A stretch of DNA of 64,000 nucleotides from Holothuria scabra (taxonomy: Eukaryota; Echinodermata; Holothuroidea; Aspidochirotida; Holothuriidae). Below the pieces are notes generated by a model. That model was not told where the DNA came from and did no database searches. It worked only from the letters and a program-made list of their open reading frames with translations. The stretch is taken from contig CM074185.1 in assembly GCA_037179385.1 (NCBI GenBank), forward strand, positions 48,177,000 through 48,240,999, written 5' to 3'. Within the stretch, counting starts at the first letter, position 1. The number at the start of each line of letters is the position of its first letter. The translations under genes and the position numbers were made by a program. Positions 52,692 to 64,000 of the stretch are shown one piece after another.

Positions 52692-53010
52692 GCGAAGCGG
52701 GGGCGATGCGCACTGTTTAACAAGAAATTTCCTAACTGGCTAACGATAACCTAATCCCTTACCTAATCCCTAACCCGAACAAAGAATACAATCGATACAA
52801 TACAATGGCAACAGCCAATCAAGAAACACCTTGTGAAACGGTGCGCATCTACCCGCGATGCGCACTCAAGAAATTTCATAACCGGCTAAACGGTAGCACT
52901 AATCCCTTACCCAATCCCTAAGTAACCTTATCAAAGAAAACCGTGGATGCAATAAAATGGCAACAACCAATCAAGGAACACTTCTTTGAACAGAGCGCAT
53001 CAGTCCATTG
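52692..53010 (+). repeat. dispersed GATGCGCACTG repeat, two tandem copies
   Basis: Two successive ~160-bp copies start at GCGATGCGCACT near 52700 and near 52857. Both contain the CCTAATCCCTTACC-AATCCCTAA, AATACAATGGCAACA and CCAATCAAG blocks. The CCTAA words look telomere-like but are degenerate and embedded in the repeat. Confidence 0.65.
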
Positions 53011-54424
53011 TGTCTACAATGGTACCACGGCACTGAGCGTTAATTGTTAGATCTGAGTTGACAACGAATTAGGACATTTATAATTTACTGCCAGTTTATG
53101 GCTTCTCTGGGTTACCTTCAGTACGTTACCTGTACAAGGTGAACTTCTGGCTACACAGGTAATGCCCGCAGACCTACCAGTGAATTATATTTATGAATAT
53201 ACAACTAACTAACTTAAACATTAAAACCCAAGCAAACAAAGCTATAAAACTCCAAAGCAACTAGGATGCCATAAAACTGTACATTAAAATTTGATCCTAC
53301 GGCCTTTTCTATTTGCTACTGCGCAGTTAAATCCATAAAAAATTTAGACAGGTTGTACTTGCAGGCAAACACATATCGAGGCCCTTGAATTGTGCATAGG
53401 ATCGGTCTGCTTTGTAGAAGAAATTGCTAGTTTGATTGAACCCTGGATTGAATCATCTGGGTATAGACAAAAGATATTTAAGGTGGTAGAGGGATACTTA
53501 ATAGTCAAGAAATTTTGGTGAAATGTGCAATGAAATCTGATGTGTGCCAGTTACGAACAAGTTATGTATAGTCCCATCTCACCAGCCCTGTAAAAATGTT
53601 CTGCCACCAACCCAACTTCATGTATTATGAAAGAAAAGTAACCATATCAAGAACCGTCACAGCAATCAGTTTCAAGGGCAGATTTGAACATTTGCCCATG
53701 CTGAATCGTATCGACGGACTTCAGCGGTTGACCAGCAAAGGTTTTTGACGGTGTTGTCGTCGAGTCAAAGCCAGTGTAAACCTGCGTATCGGCTTTTAAG
53801 TCTGGGAAAATTTTGAGAGTGATTTAAGCATTATTAGAAAGTCAATGGAACTACGTAACGGGTTATCTCCCTTCGAGAATACGCCTTTCTGTCAGTTTCA
53901 AATGGTGTGATTATTGATATTAAAACACAGTTAAGTTGGTGAAATCGGGGAAACGGTCGAAATTGATTCACAAACTTAATCATAAAATTCGGGAACGGTT
54001 AATGTCGCACATCTTTGTCTATGAGGCGGTGTTACCGGCCCCTTGATGGTACAGCAATACCTTTGCATGGATCCATACATTCTGTACATTGGAGATCACT
54101 CAGGTGAAGGCTTCGATAAAAATTTTTTACTTCATATCCTCCGTGATGTTGTTGTCCCTGATGCCGCTCCCTAAACCAAGTCAAAGCGGTACCTTTTTCA
54201 CTGTTAGCAAACGAACACGTCAGTTTCACGCCCCTTGCACAAAGATACCAATTCGAGGCATTGCGATCGCAATATGCTTATGTTCATCCCGCATTAAGCC
54301 GATCACGTTATAAGCATCCACCTTTATGGACTCTTGGAAATGGAGCTGTAACTGTACAAAACTGCTACCTCTTTGCTTGGGTTTTGTCTTATAGACGAAA
54401 CCGGACAGATTGTGATGGTCTGAT
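53011..54424. other. no gene seen
   Basis: No reading frame with family resemblance was found. The sequence is less AT-rich towards 54 kb. Confidence 0.4.
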
Positions 54425-54620
54425 TTTAGTCGGCCGTTACTGGGGCCCATCACCTGAAATCTTTAAATCTCCTTCCTCACGTGTTCCATGGATGATTGTA
54501 CACTAAAGTGTATATTATTTTTCTCAACTTTACTGAATATGAGGATTTGAAGTTCACCTATAAATGAAGACGATTTAAGGGTGATGGACCCCACTTATGG
54601 CTGCCTACAGTCACTAAAAA
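54425..54620. mobile_element. MITE-like repeat, second copy of the 24.5-kb family
   Basis: TTTTAGTCGGCCGTTACTGG at the left pairs with the right end CCCACTTATGGCTGCCTACA in reverse complement. The right half, including AAGACGATTTAAGGGTGATG, matches 24455-24560 in opposite orientation. Confidence 0.65.
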
Positions 54621-55289
54621 CAAGCGCTAATCGGATTCGTCTATACAAGGAAAAACAAAGTGCATGCTCAGTTGCTTGTTGCGATCAAATTGTCATCTTT
54701 GTACAGGTCTTTGATGGGTAGTTATACGCACGATTAACATCCTTGGACGCAACCACATGTTTAAATTCAAGTAATTAAATTGCCACGGAAAGCAATCCAT
54801 GTGTAGAATATTAAACTCTTCCCGAAAACTATTAAATAAACTATTGAAAACGTCCCAGTTCTGCTTTTTCAGCCGTGGTCCGAATTTTTCCCCATTTTGG
54901 GCAAAGTTTTTTTTCCAAAGACTACAGAATGAAGTGGGCGGATGAAAAACTTTTCCCACAAGCTGCACGAAAATGTTGCAAATCTTTATTATCACTTTTC
55001 TTTTCCATGAAAATCTTTTTTTGAGTATAGTGTTTTCTGTTTTTCGAGCAACAAATCTTTGAAAGCATTCAAATCATCGGCTATTTCGGGCTTTATGATG
55101 CACAAGATTTAAAAACAAACTGGAGAATGATTGCTTCGTTTAAGCGAAAGGCTTCCCAAATGTATTGCGATTTTTCCCGTCTTTGATTTTTCGTAACCAG
55201 AAAGCCAAAAGGCTTAGTGATTCCTTGCCGCTGAAATGTAAGGCCTTTTTTCACATTGACATTGCTTTTCAATGTTTTTCAAATAACAG

Positions 55290-56831
55290 GGCTCCATAAT
55301 GTGCCCACAAAGTACACTTGCAAGGCATCCAATCTTCCTACATTGAGATCCCCCTTGCCCGTTGTGAACCCAAATGACATTTGACCTCCACCAAAAACTT
55401 CTGAGACCATGTATTCACCATGTGCCACCTACATGACAATTTACAGGACCCTACAAGTGACCTTTCTTGAAAGACAGTGCAGGAAAACTTGTCAGGCTTT
55501 GAACATGCTGACTCCAAATGAATTTTGACCTTTGGGAAAATCAATAGGGATCATCTTATCAATATGACCTATCCCAAATATGAGCACAATCACATGTACC
55601 GTTCTTGAGATATCGTGTTTACGAAGATTTTACCTTTTGACCTCTCATGACCCCAAATGACCTTTGATCTCCACCAAAAACAACAGCGATCATCTACTCA
55701 ACATGACCAACCCACACACCCAAATATGAGCATAGTCACATGTACCGTTCTCGAGATATCGTGTTTACAAAGTTTTGACCTTTTGACCTCTCGTGACCCC
55801 AAATGACCTTTGATCCAAAAACAATAGGGATCATCTACTCGATTTAGCCAGTGCACACACCAAATATGAGATTAGTCACACTTACTCTTCTTGAGATACC
55901 GTGTTTACAAGCAATTTCGAAGGAATTTACCTATTGACCTCTCGTGACCCCAAATGACCTTTGACCTCCACCAAAAAGAATAGGGATCATCTACTCAATA
56001 TGACCAACCAACGCACCAAATATATGCATAGTCACATGTACCGTCCTTGAGATATCGTGTTTACGAAGTTTTGACCTCTCGTGATCCCAAATGACCTTTG
56101 ATCTCCACCAAAAACAATAGGGATCATCATCTACTCAATATGTCCAATGCACACATCAAATATGAGATTAGTCACACTTACTCTTCATGAGATACCGTGT
56201 TTACAAGCAATTTCGAAGGAATTTACCTATTGACCTCTCGTGACCCCAAATGACCTTTTACCTCCACGAAAATCGATAGGGATCATCTACTTATAATGAT
56301 CAGCCTACACACCCAAATATGAGCACAATCACATGTACCGTCCTTGAAAATATCGTGTTTACGGAGTTTTGACCTTTTGACCACTAATGACCCCAAATGA
56401 CCTTTGACCTCCACCAAAAACAACAGGGATTATCTTCTCAATATGACCAACCTACACATCCAAATATGAGCATAGTCACATGTACCGTTCCTGAGATATC
56501 GTGTTTACGAAGTTTTGACCTTTTGACCGCTCGTGATCCCAAATGACCTTTGATCTCCACCAAAAAGAATAGGGATCATCTACTCAATATGACCAACCAA
56601 CGCACCAAATATATGCATAGTCACATGTACCGTCCTTGAGATATCGTGTTTACGAAGTTTTGACCTTTTGACCTCTCGTGATCCCAAATGACCTTTGATC
56701 TCCACCAAAAACGATAGGGATTATGTACTCAATATGACCAACCTACACACCAAATATGAGATTAGTCACACTTACCCTCCTTGAGATATCGTGTTTACAA
56801 GCCAAAGCGTCACATACGCACACACACACCA

Positions 56832-56867
<36 letters not shown>

Positions 56868-56915
56868 ATGACATCACCATCACATAGATTCTTGCCTGCC
56901 TTCGGCAAGGAATCA
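55290..56915. repeat. composite satellite element I (leader, ~145-bp monomers, (CA)n, tail)
   Basis: It opens with a leader (GCTCCATAATGTGCCCACAA, TTCCTACATTGAGATCCC). At least eight ~145-bp monomers follow, each with CCCCAAATGACCTTTGA, CTCCACCAAAA, TAGGGATCATCTACTCAAT, CACCAAATATGAG, GTCACATGTACCGT and TTGAGATATCGTGTTTAC. The array then runs into (CA)n (about 56812-56868) and a fixed tail ACATCACCATCACATAGATT to GGCAAGGAATCA at 56915. The same order and orientation recur in element II. Most monomers hold TGACCTTTGA(C/T)C, the complement of a nuclear-receptor DR1 site. Confidence 0.85.
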
Positions 56916-57918
56916 AAAATGTTACCCTGTCTATTATGCTTTTTAATGCTTTTAAATATTTGAAAGAGTACGGATATTCGACCCTTAATTTCGGGCATTG
57001 TGTTGTGGAAGACTGATAATTAAGTTCAGGAATGCGCCACCCGAATAGTGTATCGACTTTTTTTTTTTTTTTGAAGGAAAGGCTGTATCACGAAATAACC
57101 AGAACCAATCATTATTGATTAAGTTCATAAAATAAAGTAGCAGTGAAGGACAAATCACCAAATTCATTGCCAGAAATTCTCAATCTATTAGCAGCCCTGA
57201 AGACCGACAGTTCTTTTGGAGCTTACAACAAGTCCGAGTCAACGTCAAAATTACAGTAAGGGATGTTGTCGACTCACATGAATGTTGATTTCACAAGACC
57301 TGTCTTGGCAAAAGTGGCTAATAGGAACGCACTCACGACCGTTTAGTAGGGACAAATGGCGGTCCCGGGACAAGATTTGGGCGTTTATAGTGTATGCCTA
57401 CCTCGTTTGTTCAAAGCCCAAGTCGACAGGAGAATGTGAATATCGGTTTTAACCACGGTCAGTTTAAGTGGTAAAGGGTCCCTGGTGCTCCAATGTCTTT
57501 GTGACCCTCATATGTTAAACTTATTTAAACAGTACATATAGGCCTTGTGCATTGACGACACACTGACGCCATACTTTGGGCAGAACAATGGAACACATGG
57601 CCTCACGCATTGCCATGAGACCTTTTCACACCATTGAAAATCACTTTTACGTACACCGACACTACCTTGAACCTTTAACTTTCACCTGTTACAACGCTTT
57701 CGAGGGCATCTTTTATAATTGGAAGGGCAGTGCTTTAATACAAATACTTTGATGCTCCCGACAACAGGCTTCCTAATTTTTAATGAAGTGCCACACAGGG
57801 AGTTTGTTAATTAATTTAATGCGCCAGTGATGGCCCATCCTGAGAGAGGGGTCTAAAGGGAGGGGACCTCTCCCATTTTGAACCATTTTGAAGTCTATCT
57901 TTTCTTCAGATTGACGGT

Positions 57919-60350
57919 GCTCCGTAATGTACCCACAGAGTATACACGAAAGGCATCCAAGCTTCCTACATTGAGATCCCGAATGACGTTTGACCCAGTG
58001 GCGTAGCCACGAGGGCCTGGGGGCCCTAGGCCCCCCAGATTTTCTTCAGGCCCCCCCCCCCCCCCCAGATTTTTTGCGTCCTGATAAAGTAATTGAAAAA
58101 AATAAAAATAAAAAAATGTGTAAAAATTATAAAAAAAAAATGGATGAATGTGTGTAAAACACATTTTGTCCGCACGTATGAAATCAAGCAATAACTTGAA
58201 AATGCCTACTTTCACAAAATTAGATACCGTTTGTAATCTGCACTGTGGTTTATTGCATGTCACTTCGAAGATGAAACGAAAGTCTCGACGACAAACTTAA
58301 TGTGACTTTGTTAGGTTAAGACCCTTTCTCCCTTTCGGATGGCTGATTGATTTACTGAAAATAAGGCAATCGTACGCTGGAGACCACTCTTACACGACCC
58401 TTCCTATACTTAATTATACACAAAATATGCCGTAAGCAGATAAGGGTAAGGTACTTCCTTTGGATAATCCTTCCCTTCCATCCTTAACAAGTAGGCCTAC
58501 TGTATGTAGTGCCTCACTCCTGCCCATGACAAGTGCCACTGTAAAACGATTTTTTTCGACAAGCCCTCTTTTTAGTAGTTGGCACTGGCGTCCGGGGGAT
58601 TTGTAAAATGTCCACAAGGTCCGGATTTCATGTGTTTCCCACATGATCCATATTTCTGCTTTGAGGTTCAATTATTTTGAGGGATTTATTCGTAGTATTT
58701 TAATTTTGACCACGTAATGTACCGATGAACAAATACTGCACCATTTTGCACATTGTTTCTTTGGTAGTATGTCTCTTGTAAAATCTCTACAAAAACTAAA
58801 AATATTTTTATATTTTTCATGCTCCCCAAAAGGGAAAATCCGAAAACTCAGGCCTGTAATCAGTTCAAAGTTTTGCCAAACACAGCACCATTTTGCATCT
58901 AGGAAATCTAACGCAAAGAAAGTTTCTCAGAGGGGGGCTCAACTACTTTTGGTTTTCCTGTTAAAGGGTGAGGTACTGCCTTAGGTAAGCTGAAATCCAT
59001 TCAAATATTGCCGAATTTGCGGCTGGGAACATCCAGTTTAAAACACGTGGGAAGTGCCGTTTCCGGCCATCTGGAGGGGTTTTAAAGCCCAAATTTTTCT
59101 TGTACGCTCCGCGCCAACTGATGGTGGCGCTCCGCTTAGATTCAAATATTGCCGCATTTGCGATCTACGTGCTTCTGAAGATTACAATTTTTCCCAAGGG
59201 AAAGGGAGATACCGGCTCCCTTTAGTCTCATCCCCCAGGCCACAGATCAGAAGTGCCCAGTTTTGCGGTCCCTAAAAAGTGTATGTATCACCATTTTTCA
59301 TAGATTGATTTTTTATTCTCATTATTTGAGACATCGCAGACATGAGATTCGTATTTCAAGGCTGGGTACATCCAGCTTAAAACACATGGGAAGTGCCGTT
59401 TCCGGCCATCTGGAGGGGTTTTAAAGCCCCAAATTTTCTTGTACGCTCCGCGCCAACTGATGGTGGCGCTCCGCTTAGATAGTCTTGCCGTGCCTGACCC
59501 TCGGAGGTACCAGGCTCCCCACTTGTTACCTAGGCCCCCCAAAAAATCCCATCCTGGCTACGCCACTGGTTTGACTACCTAGAAATAGGGTTCTGCTCAC
59601 GATATCACATCCACATACTATGTGTGAAATTTTGCAGTATCCAAGACTCCAACCATGGGAAATTTTGTAAATATTATATTTAGACTTTGACCCCTTGTGA
59701 ACCCAAATAACATTTGAGCTCCACCAAAAACTATAGGGATCATTAATTCACTATTCACCATCTTCATGCCAAGTATGAGGACCCTATAAGTTACCTTTCT
59801 TGTAATACTGAGCTAACAAGCTTGTCAGACTTTGACACTGCAGACCCCAAATGACTGTTGACCTTTACGAAAATCGAGTGGGATCATCTATTCTATATGG
59901 CCAATTGCAACCCACACACCAAAGGTGAGCTTAATCACATGCACCTTTCTTGAGATACCGTGTTTAGAAGGGTTTGACCTTTAAACCTCTCATGACCCCA
60001 AATGACCTTTGACCTCCACGAAAATCGATAGGGATCATCTGTTCAAACCAGCACACCCAAATATCAGTGAGCATAGTCACAAACACCTTTCTTGAGATAT
60101 CGTGTTTAAAAGGTTTTGACCTTCTGATCTGTCGTGACCCCAAATGACCTTTGACCTCCACCAAAAACTATAGGGATCATCTACTCAATATGGCCAACCC
60201 ACACACCAAATATGAGATTAGTCACACTTACCCTTCTTGAGATATCGTGTTTACAAGCCAAAGCGTCACATACACACACACACTCACACGCACACATTCA
60301 CACGACATCACCATCGCATAGATTCCTTGCCTGCCTTCCGCAAGGAATCA
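57919..60350. repeat. composite satellite element II, interrupted by a hAT-like insertion
   Basis: The leader (GCTCCGTAATGTACCCACAG...TTCCTACATTGAGATCCC) runs into a first monomer that is cut at 57995 by the hAT-like element and resumes at 59569. Monomers continue to about 60256, then a CA-rich tract and the tail ACATCACCATCGCATAGATT...GCAAGGAATCA ending at 60350. Without the insertion it is about 0.85 kb, so it has fewer monomers than element I. Confidence 0.82.
57996..59568. mobile_element. hAT-like element, complete 1.57-kb copy
   Basis: The ends are CAGTGGCGTAGCC and GGCTACGCCACTG, flanked by GTTTGACC (57988-57995) and GTTTGACT (59569-59576), an 8-bp duplication with one mismatch. It has no transposase. 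It contains two copies of a subterminal module with CGCTCCGCGCCAACTGATGG (about 59103 and 59446) near its right side and a C15-like run near the left end. It is the reverse complement of the outer parts of the 17863-22570 copy. Confidence 0.85.
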
Positions 60351-60355
60351 ACAAG

Positions 60356-61685
60356 CATCAAAGTTGGAAAAGGAGCATTTTGCAGAATTTCAAAAAAGGG
60401 CCAAAGGTCACAAATGGGGCCTTGGACCTAAAATTCCAGCATACCACCCACAAATCTCTTACCAAGGACCCCTACAACAGAATGTCAACTCTTTTAACAA
60501 TAATTCAAAAGCAGGCTAAAACATTTTGTAATATTTTTTTTTTATTTCATAGAATGGGCCTCATGGCTACATTTTGAACCTCTGACCAAATTCCTGTATA
60601 CAAAGAAGGTACCAACAACTGAGTGTCATATAGACAAGCATCAATGTTGTACAAGACAATTTGTAAGAGGTGGAACATTTTGCAGAAATTCATGGAAAGG
60701 ACCAAAGGGCCCAAATGGGGCCTTGGACCTAAAATTCCAGTATAACATCTACAGATCACTAACCAAGCGTCCTTATTACAGACTTTCAACTCCTTTAACA
60801 ATAATTCAAAAGTAGGCTAAAACATTTTGTAATATTTCTTTTTTACTTAATAGAATGGGCCTCATGGCTACATTTTGGACCTCTGACCCAAATTCCTGTA
60901 TACAAAGAAGGTACCAACAACTGAGTGTCATATAGACAAGCATCAATGTTGTACAAGACAATTTGTAACAGGTGGAACATTTTGCAGAAATTCATGAAAA
61001 GGACAAAAGGGCCCAAATGGGGCCTTGGACCTAAAATTCCAGCATAACATCTACAGATCACTAACCAAGCGTCCTTATTACAGACTTTCAACTCCTTTAA
61101 CAATAATTCAAAAGCAGGCTTAAACATTTCGTAATATTTCTTTTTTATTTAATAAAATGGACCTCATGACTACATTTTGGACCTCTGACCCAAATTCCTG
61201 TATACAAAGAAGCACCAACAACTGAGTGTCATATAGACAAGCATCAATGTTGTACAAGACAATTTGTAAGAGGTGGAACATTTTGCAGAAATTCATGAAA
61301 AGGACAAAAGGGCCCAAATGGGGCCTTGGACCTAAAATTCCAGTATAACATCTGCAGATCACTAACCAAGCGTCCTTATTACAGACTTTCAACTCCTTTA
61401 ACAATAATTCAAAAGCAGGCTAAAACATTTTGTAATATTTCTTTTTTACTTAATAGAATGGGCCTCATGGCTACATTTTGGACCTCTGACCCAAATTCCT
61501 GTATACAAAGAAGGTACCAACAACTGAGTGTCAATAAAGACAAGCATCAGTGTTGTACATGACAATTTGTAGGAGGTGGAACATTTTGTAGAAATTCATA
61601 AAAAGGGCCAAAGGGCCTAAATGGGACCTTGGACCTAAAGTTCCAGCATATCATCTACATATCACTAACGATGAAACGATCCTTC
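60356..61685. repeat. ~302-bp tandem satellite, about 4.4 units
   Basis: GGCCTCATGGCTACATTTTG-like blocks recur near 60557, 60859, 61161 and 61463, giving a period of about 302 bp. Each unit also contains CCTGTATACAAAGAAG, CAACAACTGAGTGTCA, GGAACATTTTGCAGAAATTC, GGGGCCTTGGACCTAAAATT and CAATAATTCAAAAG. It begins 5 bp after the tail of composite element II. The minus-strand frames of about 84-94 codons repeated in it are produced by the period and are not genes. Confidence 0.9.
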
Positions 61686-62400
61686 CTACTTTTTGTTACA
61701 CTTTCCTTCTCTGCGTGATTACCTCTTATCGCCTCAGGGAGGGAATGAAGCTCACTACACCCACACTTGATATAGTCACATTTCACGTCTGATTAATCGA
61801 TTGACAGTAACAGATACATTGAAATACACAAAAAGTAACATAACATTTGAGGTTAGCTCAAATGATGTACTGGGGTGTCTAGGTTGCTTTCTCAAGAAGA
61901 GACGATAAGTTTTAGACAGTTGTGGGAGGGGTATAAGCAAGTAGGTTAGGAGAATAGGAACGGTTTGGGGTGAGAGGATATGGCCTTTAATGTAACTGAA
62001 GAAGAATTTGAAATTGTTATAATGATAAATTACACTTTATAACTTCAAAAATTTATAAAGAGAGATACATAGCAAATGAATAAAGTTCCCTAGTATGATA
62101 AGGTAAAAAAAAGTACTAGATGACCTTTAGCCTGGGTCACAAACAGCCATGACTGCCAAAGGATTTCCATCATACTGTATACAATTTGCATAAATCATAA
62201 AATGCACCAACTGCATCAAACTGTGTGAAACATGTTCACGATACAATGGTCCTCTAACCATGAAATTGGCCTGCCACCTGGACTAAAACAAAAAACAGTC
62301 ATATGGCAGAATGGATAAATAAATAGATATTACCTAACCAGAATGCAAAAATGCATTGAGGTTTCGATGATACATACATGCTCTTTTCAATGAAATGCTA
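61686..62400. other. spacer between satellites; one dispersed repeat, no gene
   Basis: It contains 61895-61985, a copy of the dispersed repeat also at 36735-36845 (TTGTGGGAGGGG, AAGCAAGTAGGTTAGG, AGAATAGGAACGGTTTGGGG). Nothing else was recognised. Confidence 0.5.
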
Positions 62401-64000
62401 CATTCCTTGTAAGAACTGGTGACCCGAAGTGACCTTTGACTCCACATGTTAGTAACTGGTTTTTTTCTTTTAACCCAAACAATTCTACAAATTTCATACT
62501 GTGCCTTAAGATATTTCGCAAACAATCAGCTTACATCATACACATCAACATATCAAGTTTGAAATGAATCCCAAGTTTCCTACCTTAAGATATTGTGTTA
62601 AAGAGTTTTTCAGGATTTGTCCCCTTCTGACCCCAAATGACCTTTGACCTCTACCAAAATAAAAAGGATTCTTCTTTACATCATAATACATCAACATATC
62701 AAGTCTGAATTGAATCCAACTTTCCTATCATGATGTATCATGTAAACAAGGATTTCAGTGTTTGGACCCCATGTGACCCCAAATGACCCATGACCTCCAC
62801 CAAAATTCTTGGGTTTTTCCTTACATCATTACGCATCAACATATCAAGTTTGAAATGGATCAAAGTTTCCTACCTTGAGGTATAGTGTAAACCAGGATTT
62901 CCCGGGTTTGACCCCACGTGACCCAAAATGACCTTTGACCTCCACCAAAATATATCCAGGTCTTTCTCACATTATAACGCATCAACATATCAAGTTTGAA
63001 ATGAATCCAAGTTTTCTATCTTGAGATACTTTGTAAACAAAGATTTAGGTCTTTGACCCCATGTGACCCCAAATGACATTTGACCTCCACCAAAATATAT
63101 CCCGTTCTTTCCTACACCATTACGCATCAACATATCAAGTTTGAAATGGATCAAAGTTTCCTACCTTGAGGTATAGTGTAAACCAGGATTTCCCGGGTTT
63201 GACCCCACGTGACCCAAAATGACCTTTGACCTCCACCAAAATATATCCAGTTCTTCCTCACATTATAACGCATCAACATATCAAGTTTGAAATGAATCCA
63301 AGTTTTCTATCTTGAGATATTGTGTAAACAAAGATTTTGGTCTTTGACCCCCTGTGACCCCAAATGACCTTTGACCTCCACCAAAATATATCCCATTCTT
63401 TCCTACATCTAAACGCATCAACATATCAAGTTTGAAATTAATCCAAGTTTCCTACCATGAGATATCGTGTAAATAAGGATTTCGGGGTTTGACCCCGCAT
63501 GACCCCAAATGACCTTTGACGTCCACCAAAATCAATAGGGTTCTTCCTTACATCATAACGCATCTACATATCAAGTTTGAAATTAATCCAAGTTTTCTAT
63601 CTTGAGATATTGTGTAAACAAAGATTTTGGTTTTTGACCCCCTGTGACCCCAAATGACCTTTGACCTCCACCAAAATATATCCTGTTCTTTCCTACATCT
63701 TAACGCATCTACATATCTAGTTTGAAATAAATCCAAGTTTCCTACCATGAGATATCATGTAAATAAGGATTTCAGGGTTTGACCCCACATGACCCCAAAT
63801 GACCTTTGACCTCGACCAAAATCAATAGGGTTCTTCCTTACATCATAACGCATCTACATATCAAGTTTGAAATTAATCCAAGTTTTCTATCTTGAGATAT
63901 TGTGTAAACAAAGATTTTGGTCTTTGACCCCCTGTGACCCCAAATGACCTTTGACCTCCACCAAAATATATCCTGTTCTTTCCTACATCTTAACGCATCT
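62400..64000. repeat. ~145-bp satellite with ~290-bp dimeric higher-order period, runs off the window
   Basis: CATC(A/T)ACATATCAAGT recurs at about 62543, 62689, 62834, 62980, 63124, 63271, 63415, 63561, 63705 and 63851, with CGCATCT again at the window end (63995). Spacings alternate near 146 and 144 bp. Units alternate between two types, so 63415-63704 is nearly identical to 63705-63994, and 62834-63123 resembles 63124-63414. Nearly every unit has GACCCCAAATGACCTTTGAC followed by CTCCACCAAAAT. It is related to the monomers at 55-60 kb. Confidence 0.9.

Noticed and set aside
52740..52800. Telomeric repeat array
   Set aside because: CCTAATCCCTTACCTAATCC words are imperfect, few, and part of a dispersed repeat also found at 45.3 kb.
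55290..56806. CRISPR-like regular spacing of repeats
   Set aside because: The repeats and the sequence between them are both homologous from unit to unit, so this is a eukaryotic tandem satellite, not repeats with unique spacers.
60547..61404. Three similar minus-strand frames of 84-94 codons (blocks like WLVICRCY, PRPHLGP)
   Set aside because: They repeat because the underlying 302-bp satellite repeats. There is no start context, the phase is arbitrary, and the frames simply follow the array.

Overview
This is animal nuclear DNA, not microbial. It has one multi-exon gene with canonical splice signals, long introns packed with transposon debris, and tandem-repeat arrays. The mix of a Penelope-like element, CR1/Jockey-like and Tx1-like LINEs, tRNA-derived SINEs, many foldback/MITE families and 'TGACCTTTGACCT' arrays suggests a marine invertebrate, perhaps an echinoderm or hemichordate. 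That placement is inference.

The only convincing host gene is an SLC23 (nucleobase/ascorbate transporter, NAT) family member on the + strand. Twelve coding exons between 7146 and 36091 splice in frame into a 587-residue protein, close to vertebrate SLC23A1 in length. All exon phases agree, ten introns are GT-AG and one (intron 8) is GC-AG. The membrane core is well conserved, but the NAT substrate-signature segment is strongly altered.

Layout. 1-1142: 3' part of a frameshifted Penelope-like retroelement, followed by a hairpin and a hammerhead-like core. 2126-2727: two TTAA-flanked MITEs. 7131-36091: the SLC23 gene. Intron 1 holds a 410-bp foldback element and a TA-flanked MITE. Intron 2 holds an antisense Tx1/L1-like LINE remnant. 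Intron 4 holds a 4.7-kb hAT-like element that is itself interrupted by a 3.2-kb insertion. Intron 6 and intron 11 each hold an antisense SINE. Intron 7 holds a 2.8-kb near-palindromic foldback element. 36-47 kb: gene-poor DNA with old repeats and a 170-bp hAT-like MITE. 47.5-50.8 kb: a nearly full-length antisense LINE with endonuclease and reverse transcriptase, broken by two single-base frameshifts. 51-55 kb: small mobile elements. 55.3-64 kb: satellite-rich DNA, comprising two composite repeat elements with the same leader, monomers, (CA)n and tail, one of them split by a 1.6-kb hAT-like element; a ~302-bp satellite; and a ~145-bp satellite with a dimeric ~290-bp higher-order period running off the window end.

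No operon, CRISPR array, rRNA or intact tRNA gene was recognised. Most short open frames are chance frames, antisense frames of the LINE, or frames repeated by the satellites.
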